Assembly: GCF_030866825.1 (NCBI RefSeq)
Contig: NZ_CP133020.1
Span: forward strand, 1,984,001-2,048,000
Length of the DNA stretch: 64,000 bases
Direction: 5' to 3'
DNA from: Rathayibacter sp. SW19
GTDB lineage: Bacteria > Actinomycetota > Actinomycetes > Actinomycetales > Microbacteriaceae
Every line of letters starts with the position of its first letter. Position 1 is the first letter of the stretch. The notes under the pieces are model-generated. The model was given only the letters and a program-made list of their open reading frames with translations, made no database searches and was not told the DNA's origin. Below, piece after piece: positions 33,249 to 42,585 of this stretch. The position numbers and the translations under genes are program-made.

Positions 33249-33556
33249 CGCTGTTCGGCCTCCGCATGGTCAGAGATGCCTTGGTCCGCAGCGGTCTTCC
33301 GCGGCACACAGCAAGCATCGACTTGCCCGCCCCGTTGTGTCCTGCGACGCAAAAAAACCACTGACAGCCCCACCACCGCAGCAATCGCCACGGCGATAAC
33401 CCACGGGTTACCCACGACTGAACCGACAGCGCCCAGAACCCCTGCAGCACCAGCCCCGATCAACAATGGGGCACCGCAGCAAACCACCGGAAGAAGCAGA
33501 ATACCGATGGTGCCCAACACCGTCGTCCCACCGCCACGTTTCGAACCTGTCATCAT
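33245..33556 (-). CDS. MerT-like small membrane protein (paralogue of 12036-12359)
   Basis: 103-aa protein with helix 1 carrying vicinal cysteines (GILLLPVVCCGAPLLIGAGAAG), a second helix, and a C-terminal cytosolic Cys pair (QVDACCVP). This mimics MerT, which moves Hg(II) from outside to cytosolic MerA through successive Cys pairs. It shares more than half of its N-terminal 60 residues with the protein at 12036-12359. First gene of the operon with the thioredoxin lipoprotein and CcdA, preceded by a MerR-type promoter at 33633-33664. Confidence 0.7.
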   Translation of the reverse strand: MMTGSKRGGGTTVLGTIGILLLPVVCCGAPLLIGAGAAGVLGAVGSVVGNPWVIAVAIAAVVGLSVVFLRRRTQRGGQVDACCVPRKTAADQGISDHAEAEQR

Positions 33557-33933
33557 TGCCGTTCCTTCCCAAGCACGGGACTATGGCCCCACCACTCGAA
33601 GCAGTAGTGGGGTGAGAACTGCTCTCGCCAACAGTCTCATCCTTGCCCTAGAGGAGAATGTCAAGCTGATCTTTCAAGCGCAGCCTCGTCGGCCAAGTCA
33701 AGTGCCGCAGCTCGTGCGTAGGAGGTTCCGCTTGCGGGCCGTGAGAACCGACATCGGTGGGCGCAGTCCAGGCCGGGCGCACTTGGGCGTGGTGCGGTTC
33801 GGGATTTGCCCACGGATTCGTGCGTTTCAGCAGAAGCGCCGCCCGGTCTTCGGGCGGTCGCGCGCACCCGTTGACGGTTTTAGACCAGCGGTTTAGGCTA
33901 GTGGTTTAAAGCGGCCGCCGGAGAGGATGCGTC
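33557..33933. other. intergenic region with MerR-type promoter and hairpin
   Basis: Apart from the promoter at 33633-33664 it holds a strong hairpin (CCGCCCG-gtctt-CGGGCGG at 33839-33857) without a T-tract, upstream of the monooxygenase gene. No gene is supported. Confidence 0.45.
33633..33664 (-). promoter_or_regulatory. MerR-type promoter of MerT-like/Trx/CcdA operon
   Basis: Minus strand TTGACA, a spacer of 20 bases containing ATTCTCC..AGGGCAAGG, and GAGACT as -10. It is nearly the same as the merA operator (ATTCCAC..AGGGCAAGG), so MerR at 30541 probably controls it. Confidence 0.7.
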
Positions 33934-35118
33934 ATGAAGGTCTTGATCGTGGGTGCCGGGATCGCCGGCCCGACGCTGGCGTTCTGGCTCAACAGGTCGG
34001 GCCACGAGGTCACCATCGTGGAACACGCTCCCAAGTTGCGCAGCGGCGGTTACCTGGTCGATTTCTGGGGTGCCGGTTTCGATGTGGCGCAGCGGATGGG
34101 CATCGTGCCCGAGTTGCGTACGCGCGGCTATGTGTTCACGGAGGCGAGGGCGATCGATCGGAGCGGTCGCAAGATCGCGTCGTTCAATCCCGAGGCCGTG
34201 ATCGAGTCGAATAAGCGGTATCTGAGCATTCCGCGAACCGACCTGGCTTCGGTGATCTACGACTCCCTCGGCGGCGCGGTGGAGCTGATGCTCAGCGACA
34301 CCGTGCGAGACCTCGCCGACGACGGTGAGCGCGTTCGGGTCGCCTTCGAGAGCGGGAGCGCCCGCGATTTCGATCTCGTCATCGGCGCGGATGGCCTGCA
34401 CTCGCGGGTGCGCAGGCTTGCTTTCGGGCCGGAGGAGCAATTCGAGAAGTATCTCGGCATGGTGGTGGCCGCGTTCGATGCGGAGCGGTATCCGGAACGT
34501 GACGAGCTCGTGGCGATGATGTACGCCGAGGTCGGGTTTCAGGCGATCCGACTCTCTTTTCGCGACGACGCCACCCTGCTCCTGTTCAGTCTGCGGCATG
34601 ACGGCGACGTGCCGGTCGAGCGCACGGCACAGGAGAGCTTGCTGCGGGAGCAGCTGGGCGACAAAGGGTGGGAGGTTCCCGAGATGCTGGCGGCAATGCC
34701 CAACGCGAAGAACTTCTATTTCGACTCGGTGAGCCAGATCCAGATGCCGTCGTGGTCGACCGGCCGCATCGCCTTGGTGGGCGATGCCGGCGCGTGTCCG
34801 TCTTTCTTGGCGGGTCAGGGCTCGGCGCTGGCCATGGTGGAGGCGTACACGCTGGCGGCGGAACTGGCACGAACCAGTGACCACCGCGAGGCGTTCGCCC
34901 GCTACGAGGAGCGGCTGGCCCCGCTGATACGCTCCAAGCAGGATGCCGCCCAGGGCTTGGGTGTGGCCTTCGCCCCGAAGAATAGATTCCAGCTTCTCGT
35001 GAGGAATACGGTGTTGAAGATGATGGGGCTTCCCAAGGTTGCCGAGATCGCGATGGGCAGGAGCTTCCACGACCGGGTCGAACTCCCGTCCTTCCCGCAA
35101 CAGAATTCGAGGCGCTGA
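33934..35118 (+). CDS. FAD-dependent monooxygenase (PHBH/UbiH class)
   Basis: 394-aa group A flavoprotein monooxygenase. It has the N-terminal dinucleotide-binding motif GAGIAGPTLAFWLNRSG, the DG motif IGADGLHSRVRRL and the second FAD motif GRIALVGDAGACPSFLAGQG. These enzymes hydroxylate aromatic or polyketide substrates using NAD(P)H and O2; some relatives inactivate tetracycline or rifampicin. It is followed at 4 bases by a TetR regulator, forming a self-contained operon typical of xenobiotic response. The substrate is unknown. Confidence 0.85.
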   Translation: MKVLIVGAGIAGPTLAFWLNRSGHEVTIVEHAPKLRSGGYLVDFWGAGFDVAQRMGIVPELRTRGYVFTEARAIDRSGRKIASFNPEAVIESNKRYLSIPRTDLASVIYDSLGGAVELMLSDTVRDLADDGERVRVAFESGSARDFDLVIGADGLHSRVRRLAFGPEEQFEKYLGMVVAAFDAERYPERDELVAMMYAEVGFQAIRLSFRDDATLLLFSLRHDGDVPVERTAQESLLREQLGDKGWEVPEMLAAMPNAKNFYFDSVSQIQMPSWSTGRIALVGDAGACPSFLAGQGSALAMVEAYTLAAELARTSDHREAFARYEERLAPLIRSKQDAAQGLGVAFAPKNRFQLLVRNTVLKMMGLPKVAEIAMGRSFHDRVELPSFPQQNSRR

Positions 35119-35122
35119 CCGA

Positions 35123-35740
35123 ATGGTTCGACCCCGATTCACGAAATTGCCTGCGCCGCAGCAACAGGCGATCGTGCAGGCGGCCCTCGACGAGTTCGCG
35201 ACGCACGGGTTTCACGACGCCTCGCTCAACCGGGTCATCGATGCCGCCGGAATTTCCAAGGGGTCGATGTATTACTACTTCGACGGCAAAGAGGATCTGT
35301 ATGCCTACGTCGCGCAGCTCGGCCTGGCCGGGCTGTTCGGGCAGGTTGGTCCACTGCCCGACCTGGGCGTGGGGGATGCCGACGCCTTCTGGTCGGTTCT
35401 GGGCGACTACTACCTCCGGCTGATGCGAGCACTCGTCGCGTCACCGCAGTTGGCGGCCATGTTGCGCGGCTGGGCCGCCGCGGCGAAGAGCCCCGCCTCA
35501 CAGAAGGCGCAGCAGGAACTGGAGCAGTCATCCCTCCCATGGATCGCGCAGGTGCTCGCCACCGGGCAGCGGGTGGGAGCGGTGCGCGACGACGTCCCAC
35601 CCACCCTGCTGATCGCGGTAGTGATGGGCATGGGAGAGGCGGTGGATGTCTGGCTCATGTCCCAGCGGGCCGACGATGACGCACTTCCCGGCCTGATCGC
35701 GTCGCTGATGAGCATGATCAGGGGAGCAGTCGGTCCCTGA
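35123..35740 (+). CDS. TetR-family regulator
   Basis: 205-aa regulator with N-terminal helix-turn-helix (AALDEFATHGFHDASLNRVI; AGISKGSMYYYFDGKEDLYA) and an all-helical ligand domain. ATG at 35123 lies 4 bases after the monooxygenase stop; the upstream open frame is discarded. Its position in the same operon suggests it represses the monooxygenase and itself until a substrate-like ligand binds. Confidence 0.85.
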   Translation: MVRPRFTKLPAPQQQAIVQAALDEFATHGFHDASLNRVIDAAGISKGSMYYYFDGKEDLYAYVAQLGLAGLFGQVGPLPDLGVGDADAFWSVLGDYYLRLMRALVASPQLAAMLRGWAAAAKSPASQKAQQELEQSSLPWIAQVLATGQRVGAVRDDVPPTLLIAVVMGMGEAVDVWLMSQRADDDALPGLIASLMSMIRGAVGP

Positions 35741-36190
35741 CTGGATAGCCGTCCATGACTACGCCGCGGCGAGCCCGGAGTCGCTCAGTCGTCAAGCAGG
35801 GCGAGCCGCTACCGGCTTGCCCTGCGCCAGCGGCTGAGCCGTCGACGGGGAGCTTCCTGGTGTCGCTCAACGCGTCTGGGTACATTCTCCTCGCGGTGCG
35901 GCTCGGCAGGTTGTAGAGGAACACGCCCGGCATCTCGACCAACGCCACGATCACAGCTCTGGACGATGGTGAAGAAACGGATTGCGCTCTTCAGCATCAA
36001 GGTTGACGAACTGCCCGCCTGCGGATCCCTTACTGGGGAACGAATTTGTCGCGCAGCACGTTCCTCTTTCGGAACGCACAGCCCCCGAGCAATTCATGCC
36101 CCAGTACGATCCCTGCGCCCTAACCTCAACGGCCAGACCCCTTGCCCACCCAAGCTGAAATTCTCGCCTTGCCCCTGGCCACGATCCTTC
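35741..36190. other. non-coding or decayed region
   Basis: About 450 bases with no supported gene. The minus strand includes a short protein-like stretch (VEMPGVFLYNLPSRTARRM near 35890-35945) that may be a gene relic, but I cannot name it. Confidence 0.35.
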
Positions 36191-36340
36191 CTATTTCGAA
36201 TGGTCGGATGCCGCGGTCCAATACCCGATACTCGTCATCCGGTGTGATTCGAAGAGGACCATGGTGTGCTCCCGGAACCGCCGGAGTAGGTCGTTCATCT
36301 TGCCCTCAGCGACGGTATAGGTGCGCAGTTCATAGTCCAT
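36191..36340 (-). pseudogene. truncated NIPSNAP-family protein
   Basis: 49-codon frame MDYELRTYTVAEGKMNDLLR...FRIGYWTAASDHSK-like, with clear similarity to the N-terminal half of NIPSNAP proteins (YELRTYTV..GKM..L..RF..HT..LF..H). NIPSNAP proteins are about 105 residues, so it is cut in half by a stop after SDHSK. A reasonable RBS (TTGAGG) precedes the ATG. It lies downstream of the TetR gene on the same strand. Confidence 0.65.
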
Positions 36341-36417
36341 ATCAGCCTCAACACGTTATGAGTTATTGTTCTTCCCGGGCATGTCTATCCTTCCCGCGGC
36401 GACGTATGGGACCCGGC

Positions 36418-37029
36418 TCACCGGGCTCGGCTTGCGGCGAGCTGGCCAGAGTCTCCTGCTGATTGGTGCGACCGTTCCACGAGTTGTTGCGCCATGGTGC
36501 TGGCCATCTCGACCAGCGCGGCGTCATGGGTCTGTTTCGCAGAGGTGATGGCTCCGTCATAGAGCACCATAATTTGCGGAACGACGGGGTCGCCGATGTG
36601 CGTTCCCAGCAGGTGGGCAATGTGGTTACCCACGGTGAGCCGGTAGTCCTTAACGATGTTTCGGATGGTCTCATCGTTCGGGCACTCCACGATGGCGTTG
36701 GTGAAGGCACAGCCGTGAAAGGTGCCGTTGACTACCGCGTTCGCAACGATGGAAAACATTCGGGCGACACGCTCGGACGGATCGGCTGTCGGCGAATCCG
36801 CCGTCTCTGCGTTGCGCTTCCAGGCCGCCTCCTGGCCGCGGAGGTACGCCGCCACCAGCGCCTGCTTGTTGTGGAAGTGATAGTACATGCTTCCCTTGGC
36901 CGCCCCGGCCTCGGCAATGACCCTATCGATGCCGGTGGAATTGATTCCCTGTGAGTAGAAAAGCCTGGTCGCCGTCTCGAAGAGGCGCTCACGAGACTTC
37001 TTGGTGGTAGTACCCATCGCAGCATCCAT
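36418..37029 (-). CDS. TetR-family regulator, divergent from DsrE-like gene
   Basis: 203-aa TetR protein: FETATRLFYSQGINSTGIDR and AGAAKGSMYYHFHNKQALVA form the DNA-binding domain. A Cys pair (HGCAFTNAIVECP) lies in the ligand domain at a position seen in the AcuR/TetR_C_6-like group. The start may be Met5 (MGTTTKK). It is divergent from the DsrE-like gene with two palindromic operators in the 80-base gap, so it probably represses both. Confidence 0.85.
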   Translation of the reverse strand: MDAAMGTTTKKSRERLFETATRLFYSQGINSTGIDRVIAEAGAAKGSMYYHFHNKQALVAAYLRGQEAAWKRNAETADSPTADPSERVARMFSIVANAVVNGTFHGCAFTNAIVECPNDETIRNIVKDYRLTVGNHIAHLLGTHIGDPVVPQIMVLYDGAITSAKQTHDAALVEMASTMAQQLVERSHQSAGDSGQLAASRAR

Positions 37030-37039
37030 GTTGACAATG

Positions 37040-37079
37040 TTAGACGAATCTGTCTAATGTCAATAGACGGGTCCGTCTA
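37040..37079. promoter_or_regulatory. two palindromic TetR operators
   Basis: TTAGACgaatctGTCTAA (37040-37057) and TAGACGGgtCCGTCTA (37064-37079) share the half-site TAGAC. They lie side by side, centres about 23 bases apart, between the divergent TetR and DsrE-like genes. This is the expected arrangement for cooperative binding by two TetR dimers. The first may overlap the -35 of either promoter. Confidence 0.75.
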
Positions 37080-37109
37080 ATATCTAGCCGGACAGAAACT
37101 GGAGTAATC

Positions 37110-37466
37110 GTGTCGGAGTTCAAAGTCGCTGTAGTCATCAACCAACCCATCGGTGCTGATCTGTCCCGGGTGTACCGGGGCTTGAAAACGGCGCTCGAAT
37201 TCAAGAAGGCCGGCGACGAGGTCGTGGTGCAGTTCGATGGGGCCGGAGTGGAAAGCCTCGCCGCGATCTCGAGCAAAGAAAGCAAGTTGAATCCGCTCGC
37301 TGTGGCACTGGCCGACAACATCATTGGCGCCTGTGCCTTTTGTGCTCACTCCCACAAAGTCGAGGACCAGATCCGCGACGCGGGCTGGAACCTGCTCACG
37401 GACAACGACGGTGAGGCCAGCAACCGCAAGCTCCTCGTCGACGGATATCAGATCCTCAGCTTCTAA
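37110..37466 (+). CDS. DsrE-family protein
   Basis: 118-aa DsrE/DsrF-like protein (FKVAVVINQPIGADLSRVYR; GACAFCAHSHKVEDQI). Members handle sulfane sulfur or act as small subunits in sulfur trafficking; the Cys in GACAFCAHS are candidates for persulfide chemistry, though their position is not the canonical DsrE Cys. GTG at 37110 follows CTGGAG. Expressed under the divergent TetR with double operators, it may respond to a toxic sulfur or electrophilic compound. Confidence 0.75.
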   Translation: MSEFKVAVVINQPIGADLSRVYRGLKTALEFKKAGDEVVVQFDGAGVESLAAISSKESKLNPLAVALADNIIGACAFCAHSHKVEDQIRDAGWNLLTDNDGEASNRKLLVDGYQILSF

Positions 37467-37793
37467 CACGAGAGTGCGTGCGGCTCACCGACCTCCCAGT
37501 CGATGGGTCGCACCGGCGTCATCGCTTACCGGGTGTGGGGGTCGAGCGCGAATATCCAGACCGCTCAGAGGCCAGTGTTGCGAACGAATAAATCGGGACA
37601 ACAGCGGTCCGCAGCGTCAGTGCTCATAGGTGCAACTCGCGCAGGCAGGGGTACAGGATTGTCGGCGCGGGCCAAAACGGTAGGCCGACCCCGACCACGC
37701 CTCTTGCAGATCGAGGTCGACCGTGTCCAGTTCGGATATTCGACGGCGCGAGAGGGGCTGGCCTATCCGCAGCACGAGCGGGAGAATCGGGGC

Positions 37794-38996
37794 GTGGGCG
37801 CTCCATTGAACGACCGGCAGCGTGCGGTTCTGAACTGGATAGCGGCGGGACGCCGTGCGGGCGATGAGCCGATTCCGACGTACAAGCATTCGGCTACCGC
37901 GTTGGCGAGCCGTGGGCTGATCGACCTCGACAACCGGTATGGGACGTCGTGGCGGGCCAGGCTGACGTCGCGGGGTCGATATTGGCTGGAGCATGGCGAG
38001 TACCCGCCTGTCGGGATGGTCCTGGAGCCGCTGATCGAAGTCGATGAGGAAGCCGCATCTCCTGGCGAGGCGGTGTCGGATGCGGAGTTCGTGAACTGGC
38101 GACGCGTACTGCGCTCGGACTGGAACTCCGGCGGCCAGGCGCTGTCATACCTGGAAGTGGCCGAGGAGTGGGCGCTCCACGCGGCGTACCAGCCGACGAA
38201 GGACATCTCGGAGCAGCAAGCGCTCGCAGACTTCCGAGACATGCAACGGCTCCGGCCGGAGAACGCGGCCGAGGCCGACGCGGCGTGCGAACACTACGGA
38301 CGGGCGCGAGAGCAGGTGCAACACGACGCTGTTCGGGCGCAACAGGCCAGAGAGTCAGGTGTTGCGCCGCGCAAACGACGCGGCAAGGAACGCAACCTCA
38401 CCGTCCGGGCGCTGGCACGCCCCGAGCCCGACCTCCATGCGCTCGCCCGGGTGCTAATCCAGGTCGCGATCGACAAGGCCAAGGCAGACGAGCAACCCGA
38501 AGACGACGCGGACGATCAGAACGCCCGAAGCGCCGCGCCACGGCTTTCGTCAAGGGCGAGCGAGATGCTGCGCAACCTGCCCGAGATGCGCGGGGAGTCA
38601 ATGCTGGCACCCGAACCCCGATCACGTACCACGTCACCACCTGCCAACCCACCGAGAGCGCGGCCGGTGCCGCCGGATGTGCAGGCGAAGCTCGAAGAGG
38701 CGCGGGCCTGTCATCGGGCAGGGACGTATCTGGCCGCGGTACTCGTCGCACGGGCGGCGCTCGCCGATGCCCTCGACGGCGTCGGCGCGCCACGCGACGA
38801 CGACCTGACGCAACGATTGGACCGCCTCGCCCAGGAGGGGCGGCTCAGCCGCGATCTTGTCGCCCGCGCGGCCGCGAGCCGGCCCATGTCGATCGTGCCT
38901 TCCCGTCCCGAGGTGACGGCGACAGAGAGCGCGACCCTGCTCGACATCACCATCGACGTCGTCACTGAGCTCTACCAGGGGTCGACCGCCCGCTGA
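37794..38996 (+). CDS. hypothetical protein adjacent to relaxase (winged-helix and HEPN-like ends)
   Basis: 400-aa protein. The GTG at 37794 has GGAG nine bases upstream; the frame is open to 37503 but the added residues look non-coding. Residues ~5-75 look like a winged helix (LNDRQRAVLNWIAAGRRAGD; SRGRYWLEHGEYPP). The middle is charged and repetitive. The C-terminal ~120 residues are helical with ACHRAGTYLAAVLVARAALA, reminiscent of DUF4145/HEPN-like helices. It precedes the MobF relaxase by 31 bases, in the same direction, and may be a conjugation accessory or defence protein. Confidence 0.6.
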   Translation: MGAPLNDRQRAVLNWIAAGRRAGDEPIPTYKHSATALASRGLIDLDNRYGTSWRARLTSRGRYWLEHGEYPPVGMVLEPLIEVDEEAASPGEAVSDAEFVNWRRVLRSDWNSGGQALSYLEVAEEWALHAAYQPTKDISEQQALADFRDMQRLRPENAAEADAACEHYGRAREQVQHDAVRAQQARESGVAPRKRRGKERNLTVRALARPEPDLHALARVLIQVAIDKAKADEQPEDDADDQNARSAAPRLSSRASEMLRNLPEMRGESMLAPEPRSRTTSPPANPPRARPVPPDVQAKLEEARACHRAGTYLAAVLVARAALADALDGVGAPRDDDLTQRLDRLAQEGRLSRDLVARAAASRPMSIVPSRPEVTATESATLLDITIDVVTELYQGSTAR

Positions 38997-39027
38997 ATCC
39001 GGTCACTGACCGGCACACCTGAGAGGT

Positions 39028-42000
39028 ATGACGGTCTCGATGCGGGTCATGTCGGCGGGCGATGGCTACAAGTACCTGCTACGGACGGTCGCCGCGGCGG
39101 ACGGTGACAGGTCGCTCTCTACCCCGTTGACGAGGTACTACAACGCCGAGGGCACGCCGCCCGGCCGGTGGCTCGGAGCCGGTGTTGTCGGCCTCGGCGG
39201 CGGTCAGATCGTGGAGGGTGATCAGGTCTCCGAAGCACAGCTCCAGCTCCTTGTAGGCATGGGTCGCGACCCGATCACCGGCACGTCGTTGGGCCGTGCC
39301 TACCCCGCGTACCAGCCTGTCGCGGAACGGGTCGCTGAGCGCATCTCGGACTTTGACCCTGCTCTGGGGCCGGTCGCGCGCGCGGAGGCGGTTGCCGCTA
39401 TCGAGGTCGAGGAGGCACAGCGCGGCACGCGGCGAGCGGTTGCCGGATACGACTTCACCTTCTCCATCCCGAAGTCCGCCTCGGTGCTCTGGGCGGTCGC
39501 AGACGCGGGCAAGCAAGCGCTGATCGCACAGGCGCACCACGCGGCGGTAGCAGAGGTGGTTGCGTACATGGAACGGGAGGTTGCAGCCACCCGCACGGGC
39601 GCAACCGGACGCGACGGCGCGGTTGCGCAGGTGGGCGTTCGCGGGCTGATCGCAACCGCGTTCGACCACTACGACAGCCGGGCGGGCGATCCGCACTTGC
39701 ACACGCATGTCGTCATCTCGAACAAGGTACAGACCGTTCTCGACGGCAAGTGGCGCTCGCTGGATGGGCGGCCGATGCACGCGGCGACGGTTGCGCTCTC
39801 GGAGTTGCATGAGGCCGTGTTCGCCGACCACCTGACTCGAATGTTCGGCGTCGAGTGGGAGGCCCGCGACATGGGCCGCGACCGGAACCCGGCGTGGGCG
39901 ATCGTGGGTGTGCCAGAGGAGCTGCTGGCAGAGTTCTCCACGAGGTCGCGGCACATTGACGTCGAGACAGACCGTCTTATCGAGCAATACGTGACCGAGC
40001 ACGGGCACCGTCCGTCGCCGGCGACGATCATGAAGCTCCGCGCCCAGGCGACACTCTCGACGCGGCCGGAGAAGGCAGTGCACTCGCTGGCCGACCTCAC
40101 CGCCGACTGGCGGCGGCGGACCGGCCGCATCCTCGGATCGGATGCGACCTCGTGGGCGCAGGGTGTGACTGCGAACGAGGAGCCGCTACTGCTCCACGCG
40201 GACGACATACCGTTGGACGTGATCGCCTCGCTCGGGGGAAGCGTTGTCGAGGCGGTCGGTGAGAAGCGCTCCACCTGGCGGCGGTGGAATCTGACCGCCG
40301 AGGCGGCCCGGCAGACGATGCGCTACCGGTTCGCCAGCACCGAGGATCGGGAGGCGGTCGCCGGCCTGGTCGTGGACGCCGCCGAAGCCGCATCACTACG
40401 GCTGACGCCGCCCGAGCTCGCATCCAGTCCGGCGGTGTTCCAGCGGCCGGACGGGACGAGCGTGTTCCGGCCGAAGTACTCGACAGTGTTCTCCTCAGGG
40501 GAATTGCTGGCGGCCGAAGGCCGCCTCCTCGAGCGCGCCCGCGCCACCACTGGCCCGACCGTGCCGCTCGCGACGGTCGAGCGGATCGCGGCACGGCCCG
40601 ACCGGAAGGGACAGATGCTCGGTGACGACCAGGCCGCTGCGCTAGCGAAAGTCGCCGTCTCCGGCCGCGTCGTCGATGTCCTCGTGGGTCCGGCTGGGGT
40701 GGGCAAGACGACCGCGATGAACGCGCTTCGCCGGGCGTGGGAGGCCGAGCACGGCCCCGGCTCGGTGGTCGGGCTCGCACCCTCCGCGGCTGCGGCGCAG
40801 GTCCTCGCCGATGACCTCGGCGTCCAGACCGAGAACACGGCGAAGTGGTGGGACACGCACGAGCGCACCGGCGAGACATTCCGCAAGGGCCAACTCGTCA
40901 TCGTGGACGAAGCCTCTCTCGCCGGCACGCTCTCCCTCGACCGCATCACGCGCCTCGCAGCCGACGCCGGTGCGAAGGTGCTCCTGGTGGGCGATTACGC
41001 GCAGCTCCAGTCGGTCGACGCCGGTGGGGCGTTCTCGCTGCTCGTGCACGACCGTGAGGACGTACCCGAGCTGGTCGACGTCCACAGGTTCATGAACCCG
41101 TGGGAGAAGATCGCCTCGCTCGGCCTGCGCCACGGGCGCTCCGAGGTCATCGACGCCTATCTGGAGCACGGCCGAATCATCGGTGGGGCGACGGAGACGA
41201 TGATCGACACCGCCTACACTGCATGGCACGCAGACCGGCTCGCCGGACGCGCGACCGTGCTGGTCACCGACTCGAACGAATCCGTCCTCGCGCTTAACCA
41301 GCGCGCCCGCACCGACCTGATCCTCGACGGCACCGTGAATGCGCTGCGCGAGGTCGAGCTGCACGACGGCACGAGGGCCGCGGTCGGGGATTCGGTCATC
41401 ACCCGGCACAACGACCGGCGTCTGCGCGCCGGCCGAGGCTGGGTTCGCAACGGAGACAGGTGGACGGTCACTGAGGTTCGCGATGATGGTTCCCTCACTC
41501 TCCGCCTGGCCGGCAAACGGTGGGGCAGGTCGGTCGTGCTCCCGGCCGGGTACGTGGCCGAGCACCTCGACCTCGGCTACGCGGTGACTTCTTTCCGCGC
41601 GCAGGGCATCACGACGGAAACAGCGCACGTCCTGGTCGACGCTTCGATGACCCGGGAGAACCTGTACGTCGCTCTCACTCGCGGCCGTGAGGCGAACATG
41701 GCCTACGTCGCCGTCGACAAGCCCGACGACTCGCACGAGGGGCCGCATCCCGGAGACAACATCGAGGCCACGGCGAAGTCGGTGCTGTTCGGGGTGCTGC
41801 AGCACGTCGGTGCCGAACTCTCCGCCCACGAGACGATCACCGCCGAGCAAGAGGCATGGGGGTCGATCGCCCAGCTCGCCGCCGAGTACGAAACACTTGC
41901 CGCCGCCGCGCAACACGACCGCTGGGCGAACCTCATCCAAGCCTCCGGCCTCACTGACGACGAAGCAGAGGCCGCGATCAGCTCTCCGGCATTCGGCGCG

Positions 42001-42585
42001 CTGACCGCCGAGCTGCGCCGGGCCGAGGCCAACCACTACGACACCGAAGCGCTGCTACCGCGCCTCGTGCGAGCACGACGGTTCACCGACGCCGACGACA
42101 TCGCCGCCGTCCTCCACTATCGCGTCGCCAAGGCCACCGAGCGGCCCGCCGGCTCCGGGCGTGTCCGCAAGACCCCGTGCCTGATCGCTGGCCTCATCCC
42201 CGAGGCCACCGGAACCATGAGCCCCGCGTTCCGGCGGGCGCTCACCGAGCGGCGCGACCTCATCGAAGCCCGCACAGACGCAATGCTCGACGCCGCAGTC
42301 AGCGAGGGTCAGGAGTGGATCGTGGGGCTCGGGAGCCAGCCGAAGCAGGCCCGCGCCGCGCTCGCGTGGCGGCAGGCAGCCCGCGTTGTCGCCGCGTACC
42401 GCGATCGCTACGGCATCAGCGACGCATCCACGTTTGGCGCGCCGACTGAGAGCGACGCGCAAAAGATCGATGCCACCCGCTCGCGTGCCGCGCTCGATCA
42501 GGCTCGGAGGCTCGCGGACGCCGAACCTGCCGACCAGGAACCCGTCTACCGCACCGGGCCAGAGCGGGTCGGCCCGACCCTATAG
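39028..42585 (+). CDS. MobF-family relaxase-helicase (TraA/TrwC-like)
   Basis: 1185-aa conjugative relaxase. The N-terminal relaxase domain has catalytic tyrosines near Y14/Y16 and Y37/Y38 and the metal-binding three-His motif DPHLHTHVV (about 221-229). A RecD-like helicase domain follows with Walker A VGPAGVGKTT (about 552-561), the DEAS Walker B (VIVDEASLAG) and the C-terminal FRAQGITTETAHVLVD motif. It nicks oriT and unwinds the transferred strand. ATG has a GAGAGG RBS. No integrase, coupling protein or type IV secretion genes accompany it here, so the element is at most mobilisable or is a fragment of an ICE or plasmid. Confidence 0.92.
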   Translation: MTVSMRVMSAGDGYKYLLRTVAAADGDRSLSTPLTRYYNAEGTPPGRWLGAGVVGLGGGQIVEGDQVSEAQLQLLVGMGRDPITGTSLGRAYPAYQPVAERVAERISDFDPALGPVARAEAVAAIEVEEAQRGTRRAVAGYDFTFSIPKSASVLWAVADAGKQALIAQAHHAAVAEVVAYMEREVAATRTGATGRDGAVAQVGVRGLIATAFDHYDSRAGDPHLHTHVVISNKVQTVLDGKWRSLDGRPMHAATVALSELHEAVFADHLTRMFGVEWEARDMGRDRNPAWAIVGVPEELLAEFSTRSRHIDVETDRLIEQYVTEHGHRPSPATIMKLRAQATLSTRPEKAVHSLADLTADWRRRTGRILGSDATSWAQGVTANEEPLLLHADDIPLDVIASLGGSVVEAVGEKRSTWRRWNLTAEAARQTMRYRFASTEDREAVAGLVVDAAEAASLRLTPPELASSPAVFQRPDGTSVFRPKYSTVFSSGELLAAEGRLLERARATTGPTVPLATVERIAARPDRKGQMLGDDQAAALAKVAVSGRVVDVLVGPAGVGKTTAMNALRRAWEAEHGPGSVVGLAPSAAAAQVLADDLGVQTENTAKWWDTHERTGETFRKGQLVIVDEASLAGTLSLDRITRLAADAGAKVLLVGDYAQLQSVDAGGAFSLLVHDREDVPELVDVHRFMNPWEKIASLGLRHGRSEVIDAYLEHGRIIGGATETMIDTAYTAWHADRLAGRATVLVTDSNESVLALNQRARTDLILDGTVNALREVELHDGTRAAVGDSVITRHNDRRLRAGRGWVRNGDRWTVTEVRDDGSLTLRLAGKRWGRSVVLPAGYVAEHLDLGYAVTSFRAQGITTETAHVLVDASMTRENLYVALTRGREANMAYVAVDKPDDSHEGPHPGDNIEATAKSVLFGVLQHVGAELSAHETITAEQEAWGSIAQLAAEYETLAAAAQHDRWANLIQASGLTDDEAEAAISSPAFGALTAELRRAEANHYDTEALLPRLVRARRFTDADDIAAVLHYRVAKATERPAGSGRVRKTPCLIAGLIPEATGTMSPAFRRALTERRDLIEARTDAMLDAAVSEGQEWIVGLGSQPKQARAALAWRQAARVVAAYRDRYGISDASTFGAPTESDAQKIDATRSRAALDQARRLADAEPADQEPVYRTGPERVGPTL

